From the NCBI GenBank assembly GCA_016934395.1, contig JAFGSZ010000086.1:62001-126000 (forward strand): a stretch of DNA of 64,000 nt. The letters are read 5' to 3'. Source of the DNA: Bacteroidales bacterium (GTDB lineage: Bacteria > Bacteroidota > Bacteroidia > Bacteroidales > UBA10428). Numbering within the stretch: the first letter of the stretch is position 1; every line of letters begins with the position of its first letter. Under the pieces are notes generated by a model. It did not search any database and had not been told where the DNA came from. It worked only from the letters and a program-made list of their open reading frames with translations. This document shows, piece by piece, positions 44,811 through 54,907 of the stretch. The position numbers were made by a program, and so were the translations under genes.

Positions 44811-45710
44811 TTAAAAAATAAGCTCTGAAATATCCGGCCCTGATTTCAAATGAATGTTTCTGCCAAAAATCAGGGGCATATTATAGCTGACATGCCCGGC
44901 CGGAAAATTATAAATCACAGGGAAATTGAATGGTTCAACAGCTTCGGCAACAATTTCGTATGCAGTTTTTCCATAAGGCAGATTTTTATCCTTCATTCCG
45001 CTCATGGCTCCAACAATAAGCGCTTTTAATCCGGATAATTTTCCTGCCAGTTTTAACGACCACAGCATGCGGTCGAGGTGATAAAAATATTCCCCCACAT
45101 CTTCGATAAATAAAATTTTTCCTTCGGTATCCGGAAAAAATCGGGTACCCATAGCGCTGTAAAGTATGGATAAATTTCCCCCGATAAGTTTTCCTGAAAC
45201 CTCACCATGCCGGTTATATTGATGGCCTGGAAACCGGTAATCCAAAATTTCACCAAATAAACTTTTGTGCAGGTTCACCACCACTTCATCGCCTGAATTA
45301 AAAGTTTTAAGGTTTATTGGCATGGGCCCGTGAATGCTTTCATAATTTAATTTTTCATTTATCACAAGATGAAACAAGGTTATATCACTAAACCCTACAA
45401 TCCATTTTGGCTGTTCCGAAAACTTTGTAAAATCAAGCCGATCAAGAATACGGATCGCTCCATACCCCCCCCGCGCACAAATTATAGCTTTTATCCCCGG
45501 GTTATCAAGCATCCCTTGAAAATCCTCCAGCCGTTCTTCATCTGTTCCCGCAAACTGATGATTGGTTTTAAAAAGGTGTTTCCCCTCTTCAACCTTTAAT
45601 CCCCAGGATTCAAACAGAGTTAAAGCATTCAATATTTCTTCCCGGTCTAATGGACTTGAAGGCGCTATTATTCCGATTGTATCACCCGGTTTTAAAAATG
45701 GAGGTCTCAT
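44811..45710 (-). CDS. LD-carboxypeptidase (peptidase S66)
   Basis: S66 enzymes remove the terminal D-Ala from tetrapeptides during peptidoglycan recycling. The 299-residue protein has the substrate-binding ARGGYGAIRILDRLD, nucleophile S108 in VGFSDIT, E203 in LFIEDVGEYFYHLDR and H273 in FPAGHVSYNMPL, the complete Ser-Glu-His triad. No signal peptide is visible, so it is cytoplasmic like E. coli LdcA. Confidence 0.94.
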   Translation of the reverse strand: MRPPFLKPGDTIGIIAPSSPLDREEILNALTLFESWGLKVEEGKHLFKTNHQFAGTDEERLEDFQGMLDNPGIKAIICARGGYGAIRILDRLDFTKFSEQPKWIVGFSDITLFHLVINEKLNYESIHGPMPINLKTFNSGDEVVVNLHKSLFGEILDYRFPGHQYNRHGEVSGKLIGGNLSILYSAMGTRFFPDTEGKILFIEDVGEYFYHLDRMLWSLKLAGKLSGLKALIVGAMSGMKDKNLPYGKTAYEIVAEAVEPFNFPVIYNFPAGHVSYNMPLIFGRNIHLKSGPDISELIF

Positions 45711-45770
45711 GTTAAGATTTATAAAAATCAGATTATTCTTTACTAATTTTCTGAATCAGCCTTAATTAAA

Positions 45771-45778
45771 TATATTTG
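45771..45778 (+). promoter_or_regulatory. Promoter -7 box of metG
   Basis: TATATTTG fits TAnnTTTG and lies 48 bases before the metG ATG, giving a leader of about 40 bases. The -33 region is a weak TTTTCTG (45747-45753). Confidence 0.45.
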
Positions 45779-45826
45779 CCAAATTAATAAATCTAAAAAA
45801 CTTTTAGTTCAATCCAGAATAGAGAA

Positions 45827-47860
45827 ATGAAAAAATTTAAACGATATCTTGTTACCGCTGCATTACCTTATGCCAATGGTCCGGTTCATATCGGTCATCT
45901 GGCGGGCGTTTATGTGCCGGCAGATATATATGTTCGGTATTTACGATCAAAAGGAGAAGATGTAATTTATATCTGTGGGTCGGATGAGCATGGTGTACCG
46001 ATTACCATCAAAGCAAGGCAGGAAGGCGTAAGTCCACAGGATATTGTTGATCGATATCATAAAATCATTAAAAAAGCTTTTGCCGATTTTGGGATCAGTT
46101 TTGATATTTATTCCCGCACCACTTCCAAAACTCATTACGAAACGGCATCGGAATTTTTTAAAACACTCTATAACAAAGGAGAATTTATTGAAAATACCAC
46201 CAACCAGTATTATGATAACGAGGCCGGTCAGTTTTTAGCCGATCGTTATATTACCGGTACCTGTCCTCATTGCGGAAATGCTTCTGCATACGGTGATCAA
46301 TGTGAAAACTGCGGAACTTCGCTGAGCGCCACGGATCTGATAAATCCCAAATCAACAATCAGCGGTTCAGAACCCATACTGAAGGAAACAAAGCACTGGT
46401 TCCTGCCATTGGATAAACATGAAGAATTTTTAAAAAATTGGATCCTAAAAGAACATAAAAACTGGAAAACCAATGTTTACGGACAGTGTAAATCGTGGCT
46501 CGACCAGGGATTGCAACCCAGGGCAGTAAGCCGCGATCTTGACTGGGGAATCCCGGTTCCTGTAAAAGGCGCTGAGGGAAAAGTGCTTTATGTATGGTTC
46601 GATGCCCCTATTGGTTATATTTCAGCGACCAAAGACCTTACTGCCGATTGGGAAAAATACTGGAAAGACAAAGAAACTAAAATGGTGCATTTTATAGGGA
46701 AAGACAATATCGTTTTTCATTGCATAGTTTTTCCGGCCATGTTAAAAGCTGAAGGTTCTTTTATTTTACCGGATAATGTGCCGGCTAACGAATTTTTAAA
46801 CCTTGAGGGCGATAAAATTTCCACATCCCGGAACTGGGCGGTATGGCTGCATGAATACCTTGAAGATTTTCCGGGAAAAGAAGATGTGTTGCGCTACGTA
46901 CTTTGTGCCAATGCGCCGGAAACCAAGGATAACGACTTTACCTGGAAAGATTTCCAGGCCCGGAATAACAATGAACTGGTTGCTATACTTGGTAACTTTG
47001 TAAACCGGGCTATGGTGCTTACCCACAAATACTTTAACGGGAAGGTTCCTGAAATAACCAGCCTTAACGAATATGATAAAAATGCTATTGTTGAAATTGC
47101 CACAATAAAAGAAGCTATTGAAAACAGCCTTGAAAATTATCGTTTCCGTGAAGCTCTGAAATATGCTATAGACCTTGCACGATTAGGAAATAAGTATCTT
47201 GCCGATACCGAGCCCTGGATATTAATAAAAACGGATGAAAACAGGGTGAAAACAATATTAAATATTTCCTTACAAATTACTGCTAATTTAGCCACCATCA
47301 TGGAGCCCTTTCTTCCCCATACCTCAAAAAAGCTTGAGGAATTTTTAAATTTCCAGGCCTTAAAATGGGATGCAACCGGCCATGCTGATCTACTTGAAAC
47401 AGGGCACATTCTTAATAAACCTAGCCTCTTGTTCGAAAAAATTGAAGATGAAGAAATTGAAAAACAGCTTTTAAAGCTTGCCAAAACAAAAGAACAAAAC
47501 AATCCAAAGTCAATAAACGCCAATCCTCAGAAAGAATTGATCAGCTATGAGGATTTCAGTAAACTCGATATCCGTGTGGGGACAATCCTGGAAGCAGAAA
47601 AAGTTCCGAAAACCAAAAAGCTAATGAAACTTTTAATTGACACAGGTATTGACAAACGCACCGTAGTTTCAGGAATTGCCGAGTTTTTTGAACCTGAAAA
47701 AATTATTGGTAAACAGGTGAGTATACTTGTAAATCTGGAACCCAGAAAACTAAAAGGCATTGAATCACAGGGAATGATTTTAATGGCAGAAAACGCTGAT
47801 GGAAAACTTACTTTTGTCTGGCCTGCTGAAAATATTGAAAATGGAGCCGAAATAAAATAA
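45827..47860 (+). CDS. metG: Methionyl-tRNA synthetase
   Basis: The 677-residue enzyme charges tRNA-Met. It has [16 protein letters not shown] with HIGH at 21-24, a zinc knuckle of two CxxC pairs (CPHCGN and CENCGT), a KMSKS loop in the variant form KISTS (about 329-333, [10 protein letters not shown]), the anticodon-binding helical domain, and a C-terminal Trbp111-type tRNA-binding domain (about 570-677: [20 protein letters not shown]). It is convergent with the SPOR-domain gene, 9 bases apart. Confidence 0.98.
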   Translation: MKKFKRYLVTAALPYANGPVHIGHLAGVYVPADIYVRYLRSKGEDVIYICGSDEHGVPITIKARQEGVSPQDIVDRYHKIIKKAFADFGISFDIYSRTTSKTHYETASEFFKTLYNKGEFIENTTNQYYDNEAGQFLADRYITGTCPHCGNASAYGDQCENCGTSLSATDLINPKSTISGSEPILKETKHWFLPLDKHEEFLKNWILKEHKNWKTNVYGQCKSWLDQGLQPRAVSRDLDWGIPVPVKGAEGKVLYVWFDAPIGYISATKDLTADWEKYWKDKETKMVHFIGKDNIVFHCIVFPAMLKAEGSFILPDNVPANEFLNLEGDKISTSRNWAVWLHEYLEDFPGKEDVLRYVLCANAPETKDNDFTWKDFQARNNNELVAILGNFVNRAMVLTHKYFNGKVPEITSLNEYDKNAIVEIATIKEAIENSLENYRFREALKYAIDLARLGNKYLADTEPWILIKTDENRVKTILNISLQITANLATIMEPFLPHTSKKLEEFLNFQALKWDATGHADLLETGHILNKPSLLFEKIEDEEIEKQLLKLAKTKEQNNPKSINANPQKELISYEDFSKLDIRVGTILEAEKVPKTKKLMKLLIDTGIDKRTVVSGIAEFFEPEKIIGKQVSILVNLEPRKLKGIESQGMILMAENADGKLTFVWPAENIENGAEIK

Positions 47861-47869
47861 GCCCGTTTT

Positions 47870-48865
47870 TTAATCCTGGCTCATTACCCAAACAGTATAA
47901 TTCAGGCCCTTACGAATTCTCCGCAATTCATCAATGGCCTGACTTTTATCTGAGAATGTACTTAACACAACACGGTAAAAATTATCGTTGGTATATATAA
48001 CTTCCGATTTAAAACCTTCTGATTCCAGAGCCTGTTGCTTCTTTCTGGCGTTTTGAATATTTTTAAAACTCCCGGCTACAATAAAATACATCTGCGTGGC
48101 CGGAATTTCTCTATTGGGTGCTTCAACTAAAGAATCAGTATAGAATAATGCTTTTTGTTTATCTGTCCGGTCATCAATTTGCCGGGCTATTTTCACCTGA
48201 ATTGAATCGGGAGGTATTATTCGTCTTTGTCCAAAAACAATTTTATCATGGTTTTTTTTGCTGCCGGAAGAAAATAATGTATTGCTGCCATTTCCGGAAG
48301 AATTATTAATTTGTGGAACCAGGAGGATGAGTATTCCAATAATAAATATAATGACAATGATACTCCCAATCACCCACAAGCCGGTTCGTTTTCTTTTTAT
48401 CGATTCAATAGGTAAAATGGGTACGGGTTCGGAAATAGAATTTTCATGAGCCATACCTTCTAAACTAAATTCTTCTAATCCATAGGCATCAGCAAGCAAG
48501 TTTTCTGTAGAATCGGGTATAAACTGAATTTTATCAAACTTATCCATATAAAACCAACCGATACCACGAATAAGCACTTTCTCCCCTTTTTGCATAGCAG
48601 CATTTTTTTCGTCTATGTACTGCTCAACTAATATTCTTGCTTTTCGTATGCCGATATTTTCATTTTTTGAGATGTAATCCACCAGCAACCCGTTATCCCT
48701 TTTTAAATCTTCCTTAAAAAGAACTTCTTTTGAGGGTGGCGAAATAATCTTCCGCTTTTTATCAAAAGTGGAAGACCGGTATTTCGTTAAAAATCCTCCG
48801 AAATCAGGGAGAATAATACACTCACTAAGTATTATCAGCTCTTTTATGTATCTGTCAATATCCAA
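47870..48865 (-). CDS. HU-CCDC81-type / SPOR domain envelope protein
   Basis: This 331-residue protein joins two N-terminal HU/IHF-fold-like modules (about 1-60 and 60-120, with ILPDFGGFLTKYRS and KVLIRGIGWFYMDK), a linker, one membrane helix (about 163-185) and a C-terminal SPOR domain (about 255-331: YFIVAGSFKNIQNARKKQQA, with VVLSTFSDKSQAIDELRRIR). SPOR domains bind denuded septal glycan. The topology, HU-like part inside and SPOR in the periplasm, suggests a link between the cell interior and the division site. That is inference. Confidence 0.82.
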   Translation of the reverse strand: MDIDRYIKELIILSECIILPDFGGFLTKYRSSTFDKKRKIISPPSKEVLFKEDLKRDNGLLVDYISKNENIGIRKARILVEQYIDEKNAAMQKGEKVLIRGIGWFYMDKFDKIQFIPDSTENLLADAYGLEEFSLEGMAHENSISEPVPILPIESIKRKRTGLWVIGSIIVIIFIIGILILLVPQINNSSGNGSNTLFSSGSKKNHDKIVFGQRRIIPPDSIQVKIARQIDDRTDKQKALFYTDSLVEAPNREIPATQMYFIVAGSFKNIQNARKKQQALESEGFKSEVIYTNDNFYRVVLSTFSDKSQAIDELRRIRKGLNYTVWVMSQD

Positions 48866-49201
48866 ACTAAAAACATTAGATTATTAAACCACAGCCTAAA
48901 ATTAATAAATTATTGCTCATATGAAACTACGATGTTTTTTGAATATAAACATGCCTGCCCAGAATTACAGAGCAGAAAAGTTCCACCTGTTTACTGACAG
49001 GTATTTTGTCACAATTAAATCTTTTAATCTGTGAATAAACAACTGAAAAAAAAGGTAATTCCAAAAATATAAAAGTCCAAGGTAATTTTCAGGAAACATT
49101 GCGAACTTGTAAACTTCATACCACTCACTATTAATTTGAATTTCATAAATGATGATTCAGTCATAATCCCTATCTTAGCCTAATATAAAATACATATTCC
49201 A
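48866..49201. other. 336-base divergent intergenic region, no gene seen
   Basis: The region separates the SPOR-domain gene (minus) from the nucleotide-sugar operon (plus). It contains a small stem, ACCTGT / ACAGGT with a 6-base loop (48985-49002), and a near-match promoter box TATCTTAG (49171-49178) 24 bases before the operon's first ATG. A 37-codon open frame at 48921-49034 looks like chance. I see no tRNA or strong terminator. Confidence 0.5.
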
Positions 49202-50332
49202 ATGCGTGAAATCAGGATGGTTGACCTGAAAACCCAGTACGAAAAAATAAAGAATGAAATCGATAAAGCAATTCAACAGGTATTGGATTCCACTGCCTTT
49301 ATTAACGGTTCTGAAGTCAGAGATTTCAAATTAAAACTTGAAGAATACCTGAACATACCATATGTTATTCCATGTGGAAATGGTACAGACGCTCTTCTGG
49401 TAAGCATGATGGCTCTGGACTTAAAACCCGGTGATGAAGTAATAACTCCCGGTTTTACTTTTATTGCCACCGTTGAAGCTATTGCGCTGCTCGGATTAAC
49501 CCCTGTTATTGTTGATGTTAATCCGGATACTTTTACAATTGCTCCTGAAGCTGTTAGAGAAGCCATTACTGATAAAACACGGGCCATAATACCAGTGCAT
49601 CTTTTCGGGCAATGTGCCGATATGGATAAAATCCTAAACCTGGCAAAACAAAATAATCTTTTTGTAATCGAAGATACTGCCCAGGCCATGGGAGCTGAAT
49701 TTATTCCGGCAAACAATACCCGAAAGAAAGCAGGAACTATTGGAGATATTGGATGCACTTCATTTTTCCCCTCGAAAAATTTGGCCTGCTATGGAGATGG
49801 CGGGGCTGTTTTTACACACGATAAAAATCTGGCAGAGAAAATAACTTCTATTGTAAATCATGGAAGTAAGAAAAAATATTATCATGAAAGAATCGGTGTA
49901 AATTCAAGACTGGATACCCTTCAGGCTGCAATTCTTAATGTTAAAATACGGTACCTGGACCAATATAATGTTGCCCGGCAACTTGTGGCCGGATATTATG
50001 ATAAGGCTTTTCAACATCAGCCAAAATTAAAGATCCCCGTAAGGGCAAATTATTCCAGTCACGTTTTTCACCAGTATACCCTGCAACTTGAAAATACCAT
50101 TAACCGGGAGGACCTTATGGCTCACTTAAAATCAAAAGGAATTCCAAGCATGGTATATTACCCTGTTCCAATGCATAAACAACCCGCATTTGAAAGTTTT
50201 CAAAAAAGTTATGCAGAATTCCCGGTAACGGAAAAATTATGTAAAACCGTATTATCTTTGCCTATTCATACTGAAATGGACGAAGAACAGTTAAATTATA
50301 TTACCCGTACCTTAATGGATTTTATAAACTAA
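49202..50332 (+). CDS. DegT/DnrJ/EryC1/StrS sugar aminotransferase (WbpE/WlbC-like)
   Basis: The 376-residue PLP enzyme has the family start [47 protein letters not shown] and the PLP lysine K192 in [17 protein letters not shown]. It closely resembles enzymes that aminate C3 of UDP-2-acetamido-2-deoxy-3-ketoglucuronic acid. The neighbour 5 bases downstream resembles the matching N-acetyltransferase, so the pair could make a 2,3-diacetamido sugar. The dehydrogenase and oxidoreductase steps are not in the window, so the exact sugar is unproven. It opens a four-gene operon with galE and rfbB. Confidence 0.9.
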   Translation: MREIRMVDLKTQYEKIKNEIDKAIQQVLDSTAFINGSEVRDFKLKLEEYLNIPYVIPCGNGTDALLVSMMALDLKPGDEVITPGFTFIATVEAIALLGLTPVIVDVNPDTFTIAPEAVREAITDKTRAIIPVHLFGQCADMDKILNLAKQNNLFVIEDTAQAMGAEFIPANNTRKKAGTIGDIGCTSFFPSKNLACYGDGGAVFTHDKNLAEKITSIVNHGSKKKYYHERIGVNSRLDTLQAAILNVKIRYLDQYNVARQLVAGYYDKAFQHQPKLKIPVRANYSSHVFHQYTLQLENTINREDLMAHLKSKGIPSMVYYPVPMHKQPAFESFQKSYAEFPVTEKLCKTVLSLPIHTEMDEEQLNYITRTLMDFIN

Positions 50333-50337
50333 TTTTA

Positions 50338-50913
50338 ATGGAAAAGGAATTTACTGCCCACGAAACAGCGGTTATTGATAGCGGTTGTAAGATTGGAAAA
50401 GGCACTAAAATATGGCACTTTACTCATATTATGCCCGATTGTGTGATCGGTACTAACTGTAATATTGGACAAAATGTTGTGGTACTGCCAGGTGTGATAC
50501 TTGGAAACAATGTTAAAATACAGAATAATGTTTCGGTATATACCGGAGTGATTTGTGAAGATGACGTTTTCCTGGGCCCGTCTATGGTATTCACGAATGT
50601 GGTGAATCCAAGAAGCGCTATCATTCGCAAAGATCAGTATAAAAAAACCATCGTCAAAAAGGGAGCTACTATCGGTGCGAATGCAACTATTGTGTGTGGA
50701 CATGATATTGGCGAATATGCTTTTATAGGGGCCGGGGCTGTGGTTACCAAAAGTGTTCCCCCATACGCCCTTGTGGTTGGAAACCCGGCAAGACAGGTAG
50801 GCTGGATGAGTGAATTCGGCCATAGACTCCATTTTGATGATAAAGGCCAGGCAGAGTGTCCTGAAAGTAAAGAAGTATATACATTAATAAATAACCAGGT
50901 GAGCAAAAAATAA
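50338..50913 (+). CDS. Hexapeptide-repeat sugar N-acetyltransferase (WbpD/WlbB-like)
   Basis: The 191-residue protein is a left-handed beta-helix acetyltransferase: [59 protein letters not shown], and [20 protein letters not shown], ending in [18 protein letters not shown]. This is the pattern of WbpD/WlbB enzymes that acetylate the 3-amino group of UDP-GlcNAc3N-type sugars. Its position directly after the DegT aminotransferase supports a consecutive step in surface polysaccharide precursor synthesis. Confidence 0.9.
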   Translation: MEKEFTAHETAVIDSGCKIGKGTKIWHFTHIMPDCVIGTNCNIGQNVVVLPGVILGNNVKIQNNVSVYTGVICEDDVFLGPSMVFTNVVNPRSAIIRKDQYKKTIVKKGATIGANATIVCGHDIGEYAFIGAGAVVTKSVPPYALVVGNPARQVGWMSEFGHRLHFDDKGQAECPESKEVYTLINNQVSKK

Positions 50914-50943
50914 TTATAAAATGTTTTCAAAATAATACCATAA

Positions 50944-51975
50944 ATGAAAAAATTAATATTAGTAACCGGAGGTACCGGCTATATAGGTTCGCATACAGTA
51001 GTGGAATTAATTGAGAATGGATATGATGTGGTTATTGTTGATAATCTGTCGAATTCCAGAATTGAGGTTCTTGACTGGATTGAGCAAATAACGGGAGTGC
51101 GTCCAAAATTTGAAAATTTTAATTTATGTGATACATCACTGGTTGAAAATTTCTGCAGGAAATATCCCAAACTTGAAGCTATCATTCATTTTGCTGCTTT
51201 AAAAGCGGTGGGTGAATCCGTTGAAATCCCCATTGAATATTATTTTAATAATATCACATCCCTGTTAAATTTATTATCGGCCATGAGGGATTTTAATATT
51301 CCAAATATCGTATTCTCCTCATCGTGTACGGTTTATGGAGAACCAGATAAACTCCCGGTTACCGAAGACGCACAGGTTAAAAAGGCTACTTCACCTTACG
51401 GAAATACAAAACAAATATCTGAAGAAATTCTTGAAGATACATTAAAGGCATATTCAAAATTAAAGGCCATTTCGTTAAGATATTTTAATCCCATCGGAGC
51501 CCATAAATCTGCTCTTATCGGGGAACTTCCTTTAGGTGTTCCTCTCAACCTGGTACCTTTTGTAACCCAAACTGCTGGCGGCATCCGACAAGAATTAAAA
51601 GTATTTGGCGATGACTATAATACCCCGGATGGATCGGGCATACGCGATTATATTAATGTGGTTGATCTTGCCAAAGCCCATGTAGTGGCAATCGAACGTT
51701 TAATACAACATAAAAATCTTACCAACTACGAGGTATTTAACCTGGGAACCGGTAAGGGAACTTCAGTACTTGAAATAATTAAAACCTTCGAAAAAGTTAC
51801 CGGGATTTCTGTAAATTATAAAATTGTTACCCGGCGGGCTGGCGATATTGAAAAGGTTTGGGCCGACACTAAAAAAGCCAATGAAGTATTAGGATGGAAA
51901 GCATCCTTATCTCTTGAAGATACGTTACTATCGGCATGGAACTGGGAAAAACATATTCGAAGTATCTTTAAATAA
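50944..51975 (+). CDS. galE: UDP-glucose 4-epimerase
   Basis: GalE interconverts UDP-glucose and UDP-galactose (or the N-acetyl forms). The 343-residue SDR enzyme has GGTGYIGSHTVVELIENGYD, the catalytic SSSCTVYG and the YxxxK pair in SPYGNTKQ, and YFNPIGAHKSALIGE. No active-site deviation is visible. It lies 30 bases after the acetyltransferase and 30 before rfbB in the same operon, so its product probably feeds the same glycan. Confidence 0.95.
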   Translation: MKKLILVTGGTGYIGSHTVVELIENGYDVVIVDNLSNSRIEVLDWIEQITGVRPKFENFNLCDTSLVENFCRKYPKLEAIIHFAALKAVGESVEIPIEYYFNNITSLLNLLSAMRDFNIPNIVFSSSCTVYGEPDKLPVTEDAQVKKATSPYGNTKQISEEILEDTLKAYSKLKAISLRYFNPIGAHKSALIGELPLGVPLNLVPFVTQTAGGIRQELKVFGDDYNTPDGSGIRDYINVVDLAKAHVVAIERLIQHKNLTNYEVFNLGTGKGTSVLEIIKTFEKVTGISVNYKIVTRRAGDIEKVWADTKKANEVLGWKASLSLEDTLLSAWNWEKHIRSIFK

Positions 51976-52005
51976 TTATAAATCGCATTTTTATTTTAGT
52001 AAATA

Positions 52006-53061
52006 ATGAATAAAACAATACTTATTACCGGTGGCGCAGGATTTATTGGTTCGCATGTAGTTCGTCAGTTTGTTATCAATTACCCGAAATACAAAATTAT
52101 TAACCTTGATAAACTTACTTATGCAGGAAATCTTGAAAACTTAAAAGATATTGAGAACCACTCTAATTATAAATTTATTAAAGCTGATATAAATATCGAA
52201 TCTCAAATATTTGATATATTCAAACAATATCAGATTGACGGGGTTATCCACCTTGCTGCCGAATCGCATGTAGACCGCAGCATTACCAATCCTACGGAAT
52301 TTATTCTTACTAATATTGTAGGTACCGTAAATCTGTTGAATGCCGCCAAAGAAAGCTGGAAAGACAACTTTCAGCAAAAGTTATTTTATCATATTTCAAC
52401 TGATGAAGTTTATGGATCGCTTGAGGATGAAGGTTATTTTACTGAAAACACACCCTATGATCCCCGCAGCCCGTATTCCGCATCCAAAGCAAGTTCTGAC
52501 CATCTTGTAAGGGCATATTATAATACTTATAATTTACCTGTTATTATTTCTAATTGTTCTAATAATTACGGGCCCAACCAGTTTCCTGAAAAATTAATAC
52601 CCCTGGCCATTAATAATATTTTTAGCGGTAAACCAATTCCTGTATACGGAAAAGGAGAAAACATCAGAGACTGGCTGTATGTTATTGATCATGCGCGGGC
52701 CATAGATTTAATTTATCATAAAGGAAAATCAGGAGAAACTTACAATATCGGAGGGAATAACGAATGGAAGAATCTTGATCTTATTAAAAAGCTATGTGAG
52801 ATTATGGATAAGAAACTTGGGAAACCGACTGGTACTTCATCAGGGTTAATCCAATTTGTTAAAGACCGATCGGGGCACGATTTAAGGTATGCCATAGATT
52901 CTACCAAACTTCTTAATGCATTGGGATGGAAACCCTCGGTTACTTTTGAAGAAGGACTTCAAAAAACTGTAGACTGGTATATGGATAATTTTAGCTGGTT
53001 AAAAAATGTGATAACCGGAGATTATGAAAAATACTACACCCGTCAATATCAAAGCCGTTAA
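52006..53061 (+). CDS. rfbB: dTDP-glucose 4,6-dehydratase
   Basis: RfbB makes dTDP-4-keto-6-deoxyglucose, precursor of rhamnose and other deoxysugars. The 351-residue SDR enzyme has ITGGAGFIGSHVVRQFV, HLAAESHVDRSI, the active-site STDEVYGSL and the YSASKAS pair, SNNYGPNQFPEKLIPL, and RDWLYVIDHARAID. rfbA, C and D are not in the window. It ends 6 bases from the stop of the convergent glmS. Confidence 0.95.
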   Translation: MNKTILITGGAGFIGSHVVRQFVINYPKYKIINLDKLTYAGNLENLKDIENHSNYKFIKADINIESQIFDIFKQYQIDGVIHLAAESHVDRSITNPTEFILTNIVGTVNLLNAAKESWKDNFQQKLFYHISTDEVYGSLEDEGYFTENTPYDPRSPYSASKASSDHLVRAYYNTYNLPVIISNCSNNYGPNQFPEKLIPLAINNIFSGKPIPVYGKGENIRDWLYVIDHARAIDLIYHKGKSGETYNIGGNNEWKNLDLIKKLCEIMDKKLGKPTGTSSGLIQFVKDRSGHDLRYAIDSTKLLNALGWKPSVTFEEGLQKTVDWYMDNFSWLKNVITGDYEKYYTRQYQSR

Positions 53062-53067
53062 TAATCC

Positions 53068-54903
53068 TTATTCTACGGTTACCGATTTGGCCAGGTTCCT
53101 GGGCTGATCTACATTACATCCCCGCATTACTGCTATATGATACGATAATAACTGCAGGGGAATTACGGCAAGTAAAGCAGAAAATACAATATTTGCCTCA
53201 GGTATTTCAAGCACGTGGTCTGCCAGCTCCCGAATTACTTTATCGCCTTCAGTTACAACGGCAATTACAATTCCATTTCGTGCTTTAACTTCCTGAATAT
53301 TGCTTACAATTTTTTCATAAGAAGAATCTTTAGCAGCAATTACCACCACCGGCATTTTTTCATCAATTAAAGCAATAGGACCATGTTTCATTTCTGCAGC
53401 CGGATAGCCTTCGGCATGGATATACGATATTTCTTTTAATTTTAGCGCTCCTTCAAGCGCAACAGGGAAAAAATATCCTCTTCCCAGGTACAGGAAATTA
53501 TTGGCATGTTTATATAAAGATGCGATTTCTTTAAATTTACTATCCTGAGATAATATTTTTTCAATTTTCCCCGGAATTTTAATTAATTCATTAATAAGAT
53601 CAATATGCTGTTCCTTGGAAATAAATCCCTTTTCTTTTCCCACAATAATCGCCATCATGGCAAGTACAGTTACCTGAGCAGTAAATGCTTTGGTAGATGC
53701 CACTCCTATTTCCGGACCGGCATGGGTATACACTCCGCCATCGGTTTCTCTAGGTATACTTGAACCTACTACATTACAAATACCTAAAACAATTGCTCCG
53801 GCTTCTCTGGCCATTTTAATCGCAGCCAGGGTATCAGCGGTTTCACCACTCTGACTAATGGCAATTACAATATCGTCTTTATTAATTATCGGATTTCTGT
53901 ACCGGAATTCCGAGGCATATTCAACTTCAACGGAAACTCTGGCCAGATCTTCGAATAAATATTCACCTACCAGACCGGCATGCCAGGAAGTACCGCAGCC
54001 AATAATAATTATTCTGTTGGCTTTTAATATTTTCGGCATTACATCGTATAAGCCACCGAGTCTCAAATCAACCGGCTTATTTGAAACCCTGCCTCTGAAG
54101 GTATCAAGTATTGAACGTGGTTGTTCAAAAATTTCTTTAAGCATAAAATGCTCATAACCACTTTTATCAATATCTCCGATATCAAGATCCAATTGCTGAA
54201 TTCTTGGGGTTTGAGTATTATTACTTACTGTTTTAAGTACCAGTTCATCTTTTTTAATTATGGCTACATCATTATCGTTGAGATAAATTACACTCTTTGT
54301 ATATTCCACTATAGGTGTGGCATCCGATGCAATAAAATATTCCTCATTCCCAACCCCAATTACCAGAGGGCTTCCTTTTCTGGCGGCAATAAGTTTATCG
54401 GGTTCATCATTGCAGATTATAACCAATCCGTATGCACCAACAACTTTAGACAAGGCGAGCCGAACAGCTATTTCAGCACTAACATTGCCCTTTTCATAAA
54501 TATATTCAATAAGGTTGACTAAAACTTCTGTATCCGTTTCGCTTACAAATTTAATTCCCCTGTTTTCCAGCCGTTCCCGTAACCGTGCATAATTTTCTAT
54601 AATTCCGTTATGTATCAGGATAAATTTTTTATGAAAAGAGACATGAGGATGGGCATTTACATCATTAGGCTCTCCATGAGTTGCCCACCGTGTATGTCCA
54701 ATACCCAGCTTACCATTAATTTTTTTACCGGAAACAAATTTTTCCAGATCAGAAACTTTTCCTTTCTTTTTATATATCACAGATTTGCCGTTATAGACTG
54801 AAATTCCGGCTGAATCATACCCACGATATTCCAACCGCTTTAATCCATTTATTAAAACCGGATATGCTTCACGATCTCCGATATATCCAACAATACCACA
54901 CAT
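53068..54903 (-). CDS. glmS: Glutamine--fructose-6-phosphate aminotransferase (isomerizing)
   Basis: GlmS makes glucosamine-6-phosphate, the entry to UDP-GlcNAc for peptidoglycan and lipid A. The 611-residue enzyme starts MCGIVGYIGDR with nucleophile C2 in the glutaminase domain (about 1-240), followed by two SIS domains with IGCGTSWHAGLVGEY and IAISQSGETADTLAA, and ends in LAKSVTVE. It is 4 bases after the DUF4270 gene. No glmS ribozyme is possible in that space, and none is seen. Confidence 0.98.
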   Translation of the reverse strand: MCGIVGYIGDREAYPVLINGLKRLEYRGYDSAGISVYNGKSVIYKKKGKVSDLEKFVSGKKINGKLGIGHTRWATHGEPNDVNAHPHVSFHKKFILIHNGIIENYARLRERLENRGIKFVSETDTEVLVNLIEYIYEKGNVSAEIAVRLALSKVVGAYGLVIICNDEPDKLIAARKGSPLVIGVGNEEYFIASDATPIVEYTKSVIYLNDNDVAIIKKDELVLKTVSNNTQTPRIQQLDLDIGDIDKSGYEHFMLKEIFEQPRSILDTFRGRVSNKPVDLRLGGLYDVMPKILKANRIIIIGCGTSWHAGLVGEYLFEDLARVSVEVEYASEFRYRNPIINKDDIVIAISQSGETADTLAAIKMAREAGAIVLGICNVVGSSIPRETDGGVYTHAGPEIGVASTKAFTAQVTVLAMMAIIVGKEKGFISKEQHIDLINELIKIPGKIEKILSQDSKFKEIASLYKHANNFLYLGRGYFFPVALEGALKLKEISYIHAEGYPAAEMKHGPIALIDEKMPVVVIAAKDSSYEKIVSNIQEVKARNGIVIAVVTEGDKVIRELADHVLEIPEANIVFSALLAVIPLQLLSYHIAVMRGCNVDQPRNLAKSVTVE

Positions 54904-54907
54904 AATG

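Noticed and set aside
48921-49034. 37-codon open frame in the large intergenic gap
   Set aside because: It has no clear ribosome binding site or promoter and resembles no protein I know.
50335-50832. 165-residue open frame antisense to the sugar acetyltransferase gene
   Set aside because: The plus strand encodes an unmistakable beta-helix acetyltransferase; the antisense frame is composition-driven.
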